Below, in pieces: positions 29,707 through 37,837 of a stretch of DNA of 64,000 nucleotides. Position numbers and translations under genes: made by a program. The DNA is from Ignavibacteriales bacterium (GTDB lineage: Bacteria; Bacteroidota; Ignavibacteria; UBA10030): NCBI GenBank assembly GCA_026390575.1, contig JAPLFR010000008.1:248001-312000 (forward strand), given 5' to 3'. How positions within the stretch are numbered: position 1 is the first letter of the stretch; each line of letters starts with the position of its first letter. Under the pieces are notes generated by a model. It had not been told where the DNA came from. It made no database searches and saw nothing but the letters and a program-made list of their open reading frames with translations.

Positions 29707-30015
29707 CTAGTACCTAGAACGGTTTCCACCGCCGCCAGAACTGCCGCGTCCACGGCCGCCAGGCTTTCGGTCGGTCATCGGGCGAGCTTCGTTTACCACA
29801 ATTTTACGTCCTTTGAGCTCTTTATCATTCAATCCGGCAATAGCTGCCTCTGCTTCCGCTTGTACCGGCATCTCCACAAATCCGAATCCCTTCGCTGTTC
29901 CAGTAAATTTGTCTTTTATGAGAGCAACAGAATCGACAGCCCCAAATGCTGCAAATTCCTTTTTTAATTCGTCTTCCGAAATATCGCGTGACAGATTACC
30001 GACATACATTTTCAT
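29707..30015 (-). CDS. RNA-binding protein with RRM domain and Gly-rich tail
   Basis: A 102-residue protein. One RNA-recognition motif covers residues 1-80, with RNP2 MYVGNLS and RNP1 KGFGFVEM, followed by a Gly/Arg/Ser-rich tail (GGRGRGSSGGGGNRSRY). Such single-RRM proteins in bacteria are often cold-induced RNA chaperones. A strong AAAGGAG site precedes the ATG. The repeat-rich spacers on each side suggest its own promoter. Confidence 0.93.
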   Translation of the reverse strand: MKMYVGNLSRDISEDELKKEFAAFGAVDSVALIKDKFTGTAKGFGFVEMPVQAEAEAAIAGLNDKELKGRKIVVNEARPMTDRKPGGRGRGSSGGGGNRSRY

Positions 30016-30228
30016 GATGTTTCTCCTTTGAGCAATTTGTTATTATGCACTGTTGTTTATTTCGCGACGTATACAAGTGATTTTCTCTAGGGTGTTATTT
30101 TGAGTTTTTATCTGGCAGGGTCCATTGAATATTTTTATAGCCTTTGGAGTATCTCTCTACACACAGGGTACGACAAATTTTCATCACTTCCAACACCACA
30201 ATAGTGTCTTAGAAGAATAAACGCGCTA

Positions 30229-30774
30229 TTACTGCACCCACAACTCATCCGGAAAATCAAAGGAAGAAGAAGCGCCGTTACGTGTAACTTTGACTTCCAC
30301 CTTCATAATTTTTACCGGATCATAAAATAGTTCGTAGATATTTTGATTCTCTATGATCCTGACCTTATCATTATTTATTTCCACTTTCGTATCAGGGGAG
30401 GCTTCAAGTATTAAATTGCCGACTTTGCCTTCCAAAAAAGATTTTGAATTTACAGCAACTGCAAACGGTTCGTCATTCTTCAATGCTATGCTGTACGCAA
30501 CCATTGCATCAACATCGATACTATCAGGATTTAAGTCGGCTTTATGGTACATCATTCCTTCGATCTCATGTCTAAGTGCTTCGTCTTCCATGTTTTTAAG
30601 TCGTACACCATAGATTTCCCTCGCATACCCATGACATTTAGCACAACTACTCTTAAAAGTCCAAACGGGAGGAAACGAAATATCTGAAATTACCTTCACT
30701 CGTGATTTTTTATAAAAACAAGAATTAACCGACATGACCAATATCAAAGAGGCAAGAAATAAAATCTTTTTCAT
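30229..30774 (-). CDS. c-type haem lipoprotein, unknown role
   Basis: A 181-residue protein with a lipoprotein signal (hydrophobic stretch then VNSC, Cys19) and one haem c motif CAKCH near residue 45. The haem region is followed by LRHEIEGMMYH, where a Met or His could be the second haem ligand. The C-terminal half is beta-rich, without cysteines. Likely a periplasmic, membrane-anchored mono-haem cytochrome; the redox partner is unknown and no haem-lyase or oxidase gene is adjacent. Confidence 0.75.
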   Translation of the reverse strand: MKKILFLASLILVMSVNSCFYKKSRVKVISDISFPPVWTFKSSCAKCHGYAREIYGVRLKNMEDEALRHEIEGMMYHKADLNPDSIDVDAMVAYSIALKNDEPFAVAVNSKSFLEGKVGNLILEASPDTKVEINNDKVRIIENQNIYELFYDPVKIMKVEVKVTRNGASSSFDFPDELWVQ

Positions 30775-30800
30775 TAATTATTCTTATTTATCTTTTTATT

Positions 30801-30865
30801 TGTAGAATCCGGTCAATGACCGGATCATTCACTTCTTTCCGTCCGATGTGATCATCGGACTCTAC
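30801..30865. repeat. TGTAGAATCC two-hairpin repeat, copy B
   Basis: Most complete copy. Hairpin one has arms ATCCGGTCA/TGACCGGAT (30808-30826). Hairpin two has arms GTCCGATG/CATCGGAC around TGAT (30841-30860). The whole is bounded by TGTAGA and TCTAC, which also pair, making a nested, nearly symmetric element of 65 bp. Confidence 0.8.
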
Positions 30866-30968
30866 GCTCTCCTCTACACAATCTTTCTCTCTTCCTTTTA
30901 TCTGTTATTCCAGAATATTTCTGTAACCGACGTCGATCAGCGATCGCGGCTACAATGCTTATTTTATT

Positions 30969-31035
30969 TGTAGAATCCGATCACAGGTCGGATCGTTCTC
31001 CCTTTAACGCCCGGTGTGATTATCGCCCGCCCGCT
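30969..31035. repeat. TGTAGAATCC two-hairpin repeat, copy C
   Basis: Diverged copy: TGTAGAATCCGATCACAGG then TCGGATCG, followed by GCCCGGTGTGATTATCGCC. The order and spacing match copy B, but the second hairpin is degraded. Confidence 0.65.
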
Positions 31036-31180
31036 ATGTGCATTAATTTAGTGGAAATACTTTTAAGAATGTAGCCAAACCTCGCTTTGTTTGCAACGGC
31101 TTTTACAGCCCCACAACAAAACAGGCGATGTGTTGCCACACCACTCGTGCAATTAAAGTACGAAACCGACAATCTCTCAA

Positions 31181-31213
31181 ACCTCTCCGATCGCTTTAAG
31201 CGGTCGGAGAGGT
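31181..31213. repeat. 33-nt hairpin repeat, copy 1
   Basis: ACCTCTCCGATCGCTT pairs with AAGCGGTCGGAGAGGT with one wobble pair. A second copy differing at two bases lies at 34608-34640. Confidence 0.8.
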
Positions 31214-31251
31214 AAAACATCATTGGTCGGAGACAGTCACAGTCATTTAAC

Positions 31252-31593
31252 TCAAACCTCGTTATATTTTTTCGCTGATCCTTTTGATTTCTTGATTGGA
31301 TAACGTTTTTTGTTTTTCTCGATTTTGGAATTGATTATCTTCGCCACATCCAGATTTGCCTCATGTGCCAAAAGAAGCGAATAGGTAAGCACATCTGCCA
31401 ATTCTTCGGCGAGTCGCTTTTTATCATATTCATCGTGGTGTTTCCAAAGAAAAAGCTCATTCAGTTCTGAGGCTTCTATTGATATTGCAAGCGCAAGATC
31501 TTTGGGATTGTGAAACTGTTTCCAGTTCCTTTGATCGCGGAACTTGATAATAGTCTTTGTCAATTTTGATATAATATCATTTTTAGATTTCAT
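31252..31593 (-). CDS. MazG-like nucleotide pyrophosphohydrolase
   Basis: A 113-residue all-alpha NTP-PPase. The metal-binding pattern is ISIEASELNELFLW (E-x-x-E) followed by EELADVLTYSLLLA (E-x-x-D), as in small MazG-like or RS21-C6-type enzymes that hydrolyse non-canonical or excess (d)NTPs to NMP and pyrophosphate. A single catalytic domain, basic C-terminal tail (KKSKGSAKKY). An AAGGAAG site precedes the ATG. Confidence 0.88.
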   Translation of the reverse strand: MKSKNDIISKLTKTIIKFRDQRNWKQFHNPKDLALAISIEASELNELFLWKHHDEYDKKRLAEELADVLTYSLLLAHEANLDVAKIINSKIEKNKKRYPIKKSKGSAKKYNEV

Positions 31594-31897
31594 GAATGGC
31601 TTCCTTTTGTTTGAATACCAATATTAGTAACTACGTAACGATTTAAGGTGAGAACATAAATACTTCTTCTCCTATCAACAATGTAGCCATACCTCTTCTT
31701 GTTTACAATGGAGTTAAAATCCTCGTTAGTATGTGACCGTCACCCGACCGATCTTTTATGATAGGTCACGGTCACATCTATCCAAATAAAAAAGGGCGCA
31801 TAGCGATGCACCCCTATGATATTACTTGGCGTAATTATACGGTACTACCGGCAATGTTTGAATTTCCTATGAGTCTGCCAACGTTGGATATAATTGA
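31594..31897. other. intergenic region with composite repeat
   Basis: 304 bp without a supported gene. It contains a composite palindromic repeat (31731-31822) and, at about 31679-31720, a sequence (atgtagccatacctc, then tgtttacaatgg) resembling 31069-31105, suggesting older diverged repeats. The small frame at 31758-31958 is only a translation of repeat sequence. Confidence 0.6.
31731..31822. repeat. composite palindromic repeat (copy c)
   Basis: Arms ATGTGACCGTCAC (31731-31743) and GTCACGGTCACAT (31765-31777), one mismatch, 21-base loop. They are followed by an A-rich linker and GGGCGCATAGCGATGCACCCC (31794-31814), itself a hairpin, then TATGATAT. The module order matches 32681 and 34395. 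Confidence 0.8.
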
Positions 31898-32620
31898 TCA
31901 GATTTTCTTTTCGCGGTTCATACAATCAGGTCCCTCGTGCTGTGAATTGCTCACATAAGTCGAGACCGGATAAGCATCCATTTTAGCTGCCGAATAGGGC
32001 TTCAATAGTGTTTTAAGCTTCGCGATATCGTTGTAATCACGATCCAACCATTGATCGAATTGTTTTTCAGAAAGTATGACAGGCATGCGGGTGTGAATGT
32101 CTTCTATGAGCTTATTAGGTTCTGTCGTAAGAATGGTGAAACTTGGAAATTTCTCTCCCTTCTCGTTCTTCCAGACAGAGAACAACCCGGCAAACATAAA
32201 TGTTTTTTCATCCTTCATACGGATACACATCGGCTGCTTTGACAAGATTTTTTTTGTCTTCCCATTTACCTCTATAACGGTAGTCATTTTCTGCCATTCA
32301 TAAAAAGCATCTGCGGGGACGAGGCACCGGCTCGATTTAAAATATGGAGCAAAGAGCTTGCTCTGATCTAAAGTCTCTGATTTGGCATTGAATGTCGATG
32401 CCTGTATTTTCCCGTCTTTTGACCAATGAGGGATAAGCCACCACTGCATTTTTCTTATGACGATATTTCCATTTTGAATTGCTAATACCGGCATCTGCTG
32501 CATGGGTGATGCATTGTATCGAGGAAGATCGTCTAATGCATCTTTTCTGTTGCCAAGGATGTCTCGCCCGACAAGCTCAAAGACCATTTTGCCATTTATG
32601 AAAGCATATCTGCCGCACAT
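31898..32620 (-). CDS. SRAP domain protein (HMCES/YedK family)
   Basis: Enzyme that shields abasic sites in single-stranded DNA by forming a covalent link through its N-terminal Cys2. The start is fixed by this chemistry: Met-Cys-Gly-Arg-Tyr begins at 32620 with an AAGGAAA site upstream; the longer frame adds 17 non-family residues. Further motifs are PRYNASPMQQMPV, WWLIPHWS, FNAKSETL, RCLVPADAFYEW and HTRMPVIL, containing the catalytic Asn, Glu and His of the family. 240 residues. Confidence 0.93.
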   Translation of the reverse strand: MCGRYAFINGKMVFELVGRDILGNRKDALDDLPRYNASPMQQMPVLAIQNGNIVIRKMQWWLIPHWSKDGKIQASTFNAKSETLDQSKLFAPYFKSSRCLVPADAFYEWQKMTTVIEVNGKTKKILSKQPMCIRMKDEKTFMFAGLFSVWKNEKGEKFPSFTILTTEPNKLIEDIHTRMPVILSEKQFDQWLDRDYNDIAKLKTLLKPYSAAKMDAYPVSTYVSNSQHEGPDCMNREKKI

Positions 32621-32680
32621 AAAGATTTCCTTAGGATGTTTTCGATATAATAATAATAATTTTGAAAACAAAAATCCTGC

Positions 32681-32772
32681 ATGTGACCGTCACCTGCCCC
32701 GCTTTTTCATGATAGGTGACGGTCACACCCTTCCGAATAAAAAAAAAGGCAAACGTGTTGTGCCCCTACGAT
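32681..32772. repeat. composite palindromic repeat (copy d)
   Basis: Arms ATGTGACCGTCACCT (32681-32695) and AGGTGACGGTCACAC (32714-32728), then CCTTCCGAATAAAAAA, then a hairpin-like GGCAAACGTGTTGTGCCCC (32748-32766) and TACGATATTA. Closest in layout to 34395-34484. Confidence 0.82.
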
Positions 32773-32785
32773 ATTACCTTCATGG

Positions 32786-32842
32786 TTGGTGACGGTTACA
32801 CTCAATTAAATAAAAAGGGCGCATAGCGATACGCCCCTGCAT
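32786..32842. repeat. half composite repeat (copy e)
   Basis: One arm only, GGTGACGGTTACAC, followed by the linker and the second module GGGCGCATAGCGATACGCCCC (32817-32837). It directly follows copy d, so two repeats lie almost in tandem in the 224-bp spacer. Confidence 0.7.
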
Positions 32843-32844
32843 AT

Positions 32845-33483
32845 TCAATCTTTTCCTTTGCTCAGGCTTTGAATGGCCGTAATTGCAAGCAGAATTATAT
32901 CTTTGGATAGTACTATCATCAGCACAACAATCATTAATAAAACAAAACTAAAATTTAAATCGAATTGAAATTGCAGTTGCTGAAATTTCCAAACGTGGTT
33001 TTCTTTAACCATAACTCCTGATAGTCGCAATGGTAGGATTAAGAACCTGCATAAATCAAACTTTACAAAACCTATTGTGGAGAACCAGGCCACATCTTTG
33101 AAGGTCGAGATGTTTGCGTTATCTACAAGGAAACGGCAATCTCCCCAGGAAGCCCAATCACTGCGAATGACCCTGGCAGCTTCATTGTAACCACTAAATA
33201 TCTCATTGGGCATTGTCGCAAGAATAACAATGTTTTGCTGAGAAAATAATCGTTTCATAAAATATTCTACCTGAGATGTGTCACGCTTAACATACCCCGC
33301 TTGTAACATTTGTAATTGTTGGATGATTTCTGACCTTATTTCCTGAGGGGCATTTCCTTTGGAGAAAACAAAAGAATCTTTGGAATTATAAGTTTCTTTA
33401 TGCGGAATTTTGAACACACTGACAAGTAAATAAAGTAATAGGAAATTCAATAAGATCATGAGAATACGTTTTACAAATTTCAT
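32845..33483 (-). CDS. membrane protein with NTF2/SnoaL-like domain
   Basis: A 212-residue protein. The N-terminus is a hydrophobic helix (MKFVKRILMILLNFLLLYLL), the middle (residues about 45-165) reads like an NTF2-like alpha+beta barrel (SEIIQQLQMLQAGYVKRDTSQVEYFMKRL; ASWGDCRFLVDNANISTF; ENHVWKFQQLQFQFD), and a second hydrophobic helix closes the chain. The start at 33483 has AAAGGA upstream; 31 further in-frame codons reach into repeat sequence and are unlikely. Function unknown; the SnoaL assignment is tentative. Confidence 0.62.
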   Translation of the reverse strand: MKFVKRILMILLNFLLLYLLVSVFKIPHKETYNSKDSFVFSKGNAPQEIRSEIIQQLQMLQAGYVKRDTSQVEYFMKRLFSQQNIVILATMPNEIFSGYNEAARVIRSDWASWGDCRFLVDNANISTFKDVAWFSTIGFVKFDLCRFLILPLRLSGVMVKENHVWKFQQLQFQFDLNFSFVLLMIVVLMIVLSKDIILLAITAIQSLSKGKD

Positions 33484-33688
33484 CTCAAATCCTTTCATTT
33501 TATCCTGATTAATTTGCTGGTGCAAATTTAAACTACTTCTCCAAACCACAACCTCACCCGCGCCTACCGCAAGCATATCTCGCGTGCGGCGGGCAGGCTA
33601 CCCCTTCCCTGTGGAGGAGGAAAAAGGGAGGGATTTGTTTTACTTCGCCAGTACTGAATTGGAACACTTGGGAATCATGGACTTGCAG

Positions 33689-34237
33689 TTAATTCACGTA
33701 CATCCACAGCCGTGAGTCTTTTTTGAAATCACGGATATAGAGCACACCTCCTTGTTCAAGTGCAGATTCGATTTTTTCCATGTCGTCGTCTAAATCTATT
33801 GATCCGATCATCGCGAATAACATGGCTAATGATTGTATTGATTTTACACGCAATTTGGAAACTGTCGGCTCCTCTCCGTTATCCGAGTTTTCAATGATGA
33901 GACGATTGTTCCTTTCTGAACTTTCTTTCATTTTCTGATCAAACTTTCCACTATATACCTTCGTCTCGCCGTTTTCGGTGCTGTCCTTTATTCGTACAAC
34001 TGAACCACTTTTATATGCCTGAATGAGTGTTCTATATTTTAATTTCACGCCGTTAATGTTGAAATCTCCATCCATATCAGCGAGGAGCTTTGCTAGGGGA
34101 AGCGAAATGCCGATCTTCTGTAGTTCTGTACCATTGTTTGATTTGACGATCCAAATACATTTTGTTTGAGCCGCAGCCTGATTGGTTATTGCAACCATAA
34201 GCAGGATACTCATAAGTATGAGAATTATTTGTTTCAC
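33689..34237 (-). CDS. secreted protein of unknown function
   Basis: A 182-residue protein with a signal peptide (MKQIILILMSILLMVAITNQAAAQ). It starts at GTG with an excellent AAGGAGG site. The mature part is acidic and has no cysteine pair, repeat or recognised motif. Phrases such as GISLPLAKLLADMDGDFNINGVKL and a later SLAMLFAMIGSIDLDDDMEKIE look like two copies of a similar helix-turn pattern, perhaps an internal duplication. I do not recognise the family. Confidence 0.7.
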   Translation of the reverse strand: MKQIILILMSILLMVAITNQAAAQTKCIWIVKSNNGTELQKIGISLPLAKLLADMDGDFNINGVKLKYRTLIQAYKSGSVVRIKDSTENGETKVYSGKFDQKMKESSERNNRLIIENSDNGEEPTVSKLRVKSIQSLAMLFAMIGSIDLDDDMEKIESALEQGGVLYIRDFKKDSRLWMYVN

Positions 34238-34394
34238 GAAGACGCCTCCTTAATTAAATTTCTTCATTTTTATTGGATTCACCGAAGAATTCACATCAAG
34301 CTTACGAAGCGGATAAGAGGAAAGTTTCAACGCCGATTTTGAACGTATTGAAGGGACGTTCAATTGAAAGTCCCTACGTATGAATCTATTAAGC

Positions 34395-34484
34395 ATGTAA
34401 CCGTCACTTGCCGGCTTTTTTATGAAAGGTGACGATCACACCCTTCCGAATAAAAAAGGGCACAACGTGTCGTGCCCCTACGAT
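34395..34484. repeat. composite palindromic repeat (copy f)
   Basis: Arms ATGTAACCGTCACTT (34395-34409) and AGGTGACGATCACAC (34428-34442), the linker CCTTCCGAATAAAAAA, and the hairpin GGGCACAACGTGTCGTGCCCC (34458-34478) followed by TACGAT. Confidence 0.82.
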
Positions 34485-34607
34485 AGTATCTCGTTTACTT
34501 TGTTGGTGTTTTCTGTTGCGTCAGTGTCTGCGATAGAATCGTCCCTATGTTTGAATCCGGCTTACTTTGCTGGTACAAATTTAAACCACCACCTCTGCGC
34601 TAATCAA

Positions 34608-34640
34608 ACCTCTCCGATCGCTTTGAGCGTTCGGAGAGGT
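34608..34640. repeat. 33-nt hairpin repeat, copy 2
   Basis: Same sequence as 31181-31213 apart from two substitutions in the distal arm, flanked in both places by AA and TAA. Not near a T tract, so unlikely to be a terminator. Confidence 0.8.
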
Positions 34641-34650
34641 AATGTGTCAT

Positions 34651-34714
34651 AGATCGGTCACGGTCATACTTACCTAATTAATTAAAAAGAGCGCATAGCG
34701 ATGCGTCTCTACGT
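34651..34714. repeat. half composite repeat (copy g)
   Basis: One arm ATCGGTCACGGTCATAC, an A-rich linker and the second module GAGCGCATAGCGATGCGTCTC (34689-34709), then TACG. Ends 12 bp before the metal permease stop codon. Confidence 0.7.
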
Positions 34715-34725
34715 TATTAACTTGC

Positions 34726-35496
34726 TTATTTTGCCGGCACTTCCTCTTGTTCCTTCTTTTTTCTCACCGGAAATAAAATCGATACGCTCAACGCCAGCAA
34801 TGCGTGAAAAAACACAAGCGTATATCCTGTTGGCAGATCCAGATTGTAGGAAACGAGAATCGATATTAAATTAACTCCCGTTCCGATGATCCATGCAGTG
34901 AGAAGCAATTTCCCTTTATTGATCCTCAGTGCTATATATGCAGGCGCAACAAGGAGCGAAAAGACAATAAGCACTCCAGCCAAGCGCACAGAACTGGTCA
35001 CCGTCGCTGCAAACGATACAAAGAAGAGCGCATCTTTCCAGAATCCTTTCATGCGTGGATAGACAAAGACGAGCAGCAGACCGAGCAAGGTATAAATGAC
35101 CGCCGTTTCGATAATATCCGACCATGGCGTAAAGAGAATATCAGATGCCATCAGCTTATCGAACATCTCCATTCCGTGCGCCGACTTGGAAAGGATAATA
35201 AACACGCCCGAAATTCCAAATGCGTACAGGAGTCCAATGAATGCTTCGTGCGAGAGGGTTCGCTTGGATGCGATTGCAATGGCAAGTCCAGCAAGTAAAG
35301 CAAAAGCAAGTGAAAGCGGATAGATATAGAGACCATCGAAGAAAAGAATGGAAAGCGCCGCTCCAAATGCCGACATCTGCCCTATTGCAAGGTCCGTAAA
35401 AATAATTCCTCGCCTGATGATTTCCAGTCCGAAGAAGGAATGAATGCCGAGCAGTACGACAGAAAGAATGAATGCGGAAAGAAGAATATCAGCCAT
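34726..35496 (-). CDS. metal ABC transporter permease (ZnuB type)
   Basis: A 256-residue inner-membrane protein of the ABC-3 family that moves Zn2+ or Mn2+ across the membrane. About eight hydrophobic helices; the family segment GIIFTDLAIGQMSAFGAALS near the N-terminus and SVRLAGVLIVFSLLVAPAYIAL in the C-terminal half are typical. It overlaps the end of the substrate-binding-protein gene by 8 bp. No cognate ATPase gene follows, which is unusual for this type of operon. Confidence 0.9.
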   Translation of the reverse strand: MADILLSAFILSVVLLGIHSFFGLEIIRRGIIFTDLAIGQMSAFGAALSILFFDGLYIYPLSLAFALLAGLAIAIASKRTLSHEAFIGLLYAFGISGVFIILSKSAHGMEMFDKLMASDILFTPWSDIIETAVIYTLLGLLLVFVYPRMKGFWKDALFFVSFAATVTSSVRLAGVLIVFSLLVAPAYIALRINKGKLLLTAWIIGTGVNLISILVSYNLDLPTGYTLVFFHALLALSVSILFPVRKKKEQEEVPAK

Positions 35497-36391
35497 TGGT
35501 CAGTCTCCTTACGATCTCGTTGAATACATTGAACACATTATCGGCTTCTTTTACTGCGCCGACATCATGCGGCATAACAATAAGTTTTACGTTAAGCCGT
35601 TTCGATAAATACGTAGAGGCATCCTGCGGATTGTACACATCCTGCAGTATAAACTTCACCTGTTCCCTCTGAATCAATTTCTCGACATCGGCAATGTGTT
35701 TTGTTGTAGGCGGAATTCCAGGAAGCGGCTCAATGGTGCCGACAATCGTAAACCCGAACCGGTGCAGGAAGTAATCGAAGATTCTGTGATATTCAAGAAT
35801 TTTTTCTCCTTTGAACGGTTTCAATTTCTCTTCCCACGTTTTCATGTTTTGCTGCCAGAGTGCGTACAATTCTTTATTATTCGCTTCGTAAAACGCTTGA
35901 TTATCCGGATCGAGTTCGCTGAGTCTTTCAGTGATGGACTTTGCTATGACTGGGATATTATCGGGATCGAGGAAATAATGCGGATTGCCTTCAGGATGTA
36001 CATCGCCGAGCTCACGGGAAACGCTCGTCGGCACATCGATCAGATGCACATGCATCGAAAGATCGAGAAATCCCCTCTCACCCGGTTGCACGGCCCCGTT
36101 GCTCGCCTGCTTAATAATTTGCGGCAGCCAGCCAATTTCTAACTGTCCCCCATTAATGATAAGAAGATCGGCCCTTCGCAATTTGGCAATGAAGGACGGT
36201 TTGGGAATAATCACATGTGGGTTATAATCTCCCCTTGCAAGAGAGATGACCTCAACACGATCCTTGCCGATGCGCTGAACGATGTCGCTGATGTACCCGT
36301 AGGTTGTGACAACCTGCAGCTGACCCGTGAATGCTGTTTGCACACACAGCAGTAAGAGCAGCAACAGCGGAATTATTTTCGATACTTTCAT
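35489..36391 (-). CDS. metal ABC transporter substrate-binding protein (ZnuA type)
   Basis: Cluster-9 binding protein with a signal peptide (MKVSKIIPLLLLLLLCVQTAFTG). Likely metal ligands are in the family positions: DYNPHVIIP, GNPHYFLDP, EYHRIFDYFLHRFG and the late NPQDAS/MPHDVGA. The His-rich loop of classical ZnuA is absent, so Zn2+ and Mn2+ are both possible. I chose the ATG at 36391, preceded by GGAG; the frame also has an ATG four codons earlier. It sits between the outer-membrane porin and the permease genes. Confidence 0.9.
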   Translation of the reverse strand: MKVSKIIPLLLLLLLCVQTAFTGQLQVVTTYGYISDIVQRIGKDRVEVISLARGDYNPHVIIPKPSFIAKLRRADLLIINGGQLEIGWLPQIIKQASNGAVQPGERGFLDLSMHVHLIDVPTSVSRELGDVHPEGNPHYFLDPDNIPVIAKSITERLSELDPDNQAFYEANNKELYALWQQNMKTWEEKLKPFKGEKILEYHRIFDYFLHRFGFTIVGTIEPLPGIPPTTKHIADVEKLIQREQVKFILQDVYNPQDASTYLSKRLNVKLIVMPHDVGAVKEADNVFNVFNEIVRRLTNG

Positions 36392-36426
36392 ACGATTCTC
36401 CATGATGAGACGTGAATTTATTTTCT

Positions 36427-37707
36427 TTAGAATGCATGGGCGCCATGAGCGCCTATTGTCAAATTAGCTTGTAAAATAACTTGTGTATACGGCTGCTGCG
36501 ACCATCCTCCAGAGTACTGCACATAACGACTCAAATCTCTATCGATTTGAAGACGAAGCCGAGAGAATTCCGTAGGGCTGTATTCGATCATTGCAGAATA
36601 ACGCGGAAGATTTGATGGCATGTGTTGGTCCGCTCCAGCGAGTGAGACATCGTTCTGCATCAGCAGATCATACCGCACACCAACTCTCCATAACTGATCC
36701 AGCTTTGCTACAACCTGTGCATAAAAACCGGAATGATACTTATCAAGGCTTGATGACGAGACGGCATTCAAAGAATCGCGCACATATTCCGTTCCATTCA
36801 TCACGCGATACATATATTCACTCTGAAAAGAAAGATAACGGATAGCGTCGAGAGAATATTTCACGGTGAGGTCACCGCCGACAATATCGGTGTTCGCATT
36901 GACAGCTTCTCCTGCACCTCCTGAAGAAGAAAAGTCCTGATCGGTCCTTGTCGTCCCTATCGCATTGGAGATGCCGAATAAGATTGAGGCATCATCAATA
37001 TCGAATGACGAACGGATATATCCAATAAAAAGATTCGGCCCCTGCGCAGCATCGATAGCAACGCTGCTTTTCGGATCGCTGAAACCTGCGGTACCGAAGC
37101 TCTGTTCGTTTGCTCCGTTCAACACCTCTACACCAAGCACGAGATAAAATGATGTCGGTGCAACCCAGGTTGCCTGGGCACCGATTTCTTTCAATCCATC
37201 CTCGCCGAATAATGCCGTGGCTACAAGCGGCCGGTTGGCAAAATCCCAGTAATGCTCATGCTGCTCGTTGATCCTCCCGAAGCTTGCAAGAAATTTTCCC
37301 GCCTTTAACTGAAAGCCGTACGGAAGCTTACGCGTCGTGAAATATGCTTCTTCAAGGCCAGCGCCGTCCGGCGAAAGGCCAATGACTGCAAAGAGATCGA
37401 AATACGGATCTACAACAGAATACAGCGACATCTCGCCATAATTGAAATTCATACCGCGATGCGCATTTAAACCGGAAGAAACCGTTTGGTTCAGAAACGG
37501 ATAGCTCAAGCCGGGAATTGTTAAAGAGAAATATTTTTGATCAGCAATATTACGCGCAACGCCGGAGACATCGAGAATAAATGCGATATCGGGAACAAAT
37601 TTGGACTGATCGAAGGCAGATCCTTCTCTCGACTGAGCCCGGAGCGATCCGAACAGCGCCAGAATTAAAAGAATTACTGTCGAAGTATTTAATTTATTCA
37701 ACTTCAT
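36427..37707 (-). CDS. outer-membrane beta-barrel protein, probable metal-uptake porin
   Basis: A 426-residue protein with a signal peptide, alternating hydrophobic strands (GYEMSLYSVVDPYF-like; AYFTTRKLPYGFQLKAGKF) and a final Phe, the signal for outer-membrane barrel insertion. The HEHYWDF and GAHGAHAF (C-terminal) segments add histidines. It reads as a porin of the phosphate-selective or OprO-like kind. Directly upstream of the substrate-binding-protein gene (35 bp), it probably lets the same metal through the outer membrane; that link is inferred from position. Confidence 0.82.
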   Translation of the reverse strand: MKLNKLNTSTVILLILALFGSLRAQSREGSAFDQSKFVPDIAFILDVSGVARNIADQKYFSLTIPGLSYPFLNQTVSSGLNAHRGMNFNYGEMSLYSVVDPYFDLFAVIGLSPDGAGLEEAYFTTRKLPYGFQLKAGKFLASFGRINEQHEHYWDFANRPLVATALFGEDGLKEIGAQATWVAPTSFYLVLGVEVLNGANEQSFGTAGFSDPKSSVAIDAAQGPNLFIGYIRSSFDIDDASILFGISNAIGTTRTDQDFSSSGGAGEAVNANTDIVGGDLTVKYSLDAIRYLSFQSEYMYRVMNGTEYVRDSLNAVSSSSLDKYHSGFYAQVVAKLDQLWRVGVRYDLLMQNDVSLAGADQHMPSNLPRYSAMIEYSPTEFSRLRLQIDRDLSRYVQYSGGWSQQPYTQVILQANLTIGAHGAHAF

Positions 37708-37837
37708 ATAAACTCCTCACTTTTATGACACTACAAACAACAACAAAAGTACTGCTGGATATGGTACGACAACAAAGGAAACAACATCCACCGCATTTTA
37801 ATGCAGCAATGGATGCAGCTATTTTTTTAATATTGGA

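Larger units (their letters stand above)
30775..31251. other. repeat-filled intergenic region
   Basis: 477 bp with no supported gene. It contains two TGTAGAATCC-type two-hairpin repeats (30801-30865 and 30969-31035), a related palindrome near 30931-30955 (GTCGATCAGCGATCGCGGC) and a 33-nt hairpin (31181-31213). A short frame at 31020-31223 is made of repeat sequence. Confidence 0.65.
34238..34725. other. repeat-filled intergenic region
   Basis: 488 bp without a supported gene. It holds a GGGAC/GTCCC inverted repeat near 34354-34375, a composite repeat (34395-34484), a 33-nt hairpin (34608-34640) and a further half composite repeat (34651-34714). A stretch near 34561-34590 (tttgctggtacaaatttaaa) resembles 33511-33531. 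Confidence 0.65.

Noticed and set aside
31020-31223. Minus-strand ORF of 67 codons
   Set aside because: Covers a two-hairpin repeat and the 33-nt hairpin; no start signal.
31758-31958. Plus-strand small ORF beginning MIGHGHIYPNKK
   Set aside because: Its sequence is the translation of a composite repeat, and similar peptides (HTLPNKK) come from the other repeat copies at 32.7 and 34.4 kb; it runs against the real SRAP gene.
34422-34652. Plus-strand small ORF with HTLPNKKGHNVSCPYD
   Set aside because: Made of repeat copies f and the 33-nt hairpin; no ribosome-binding site and no protein family.
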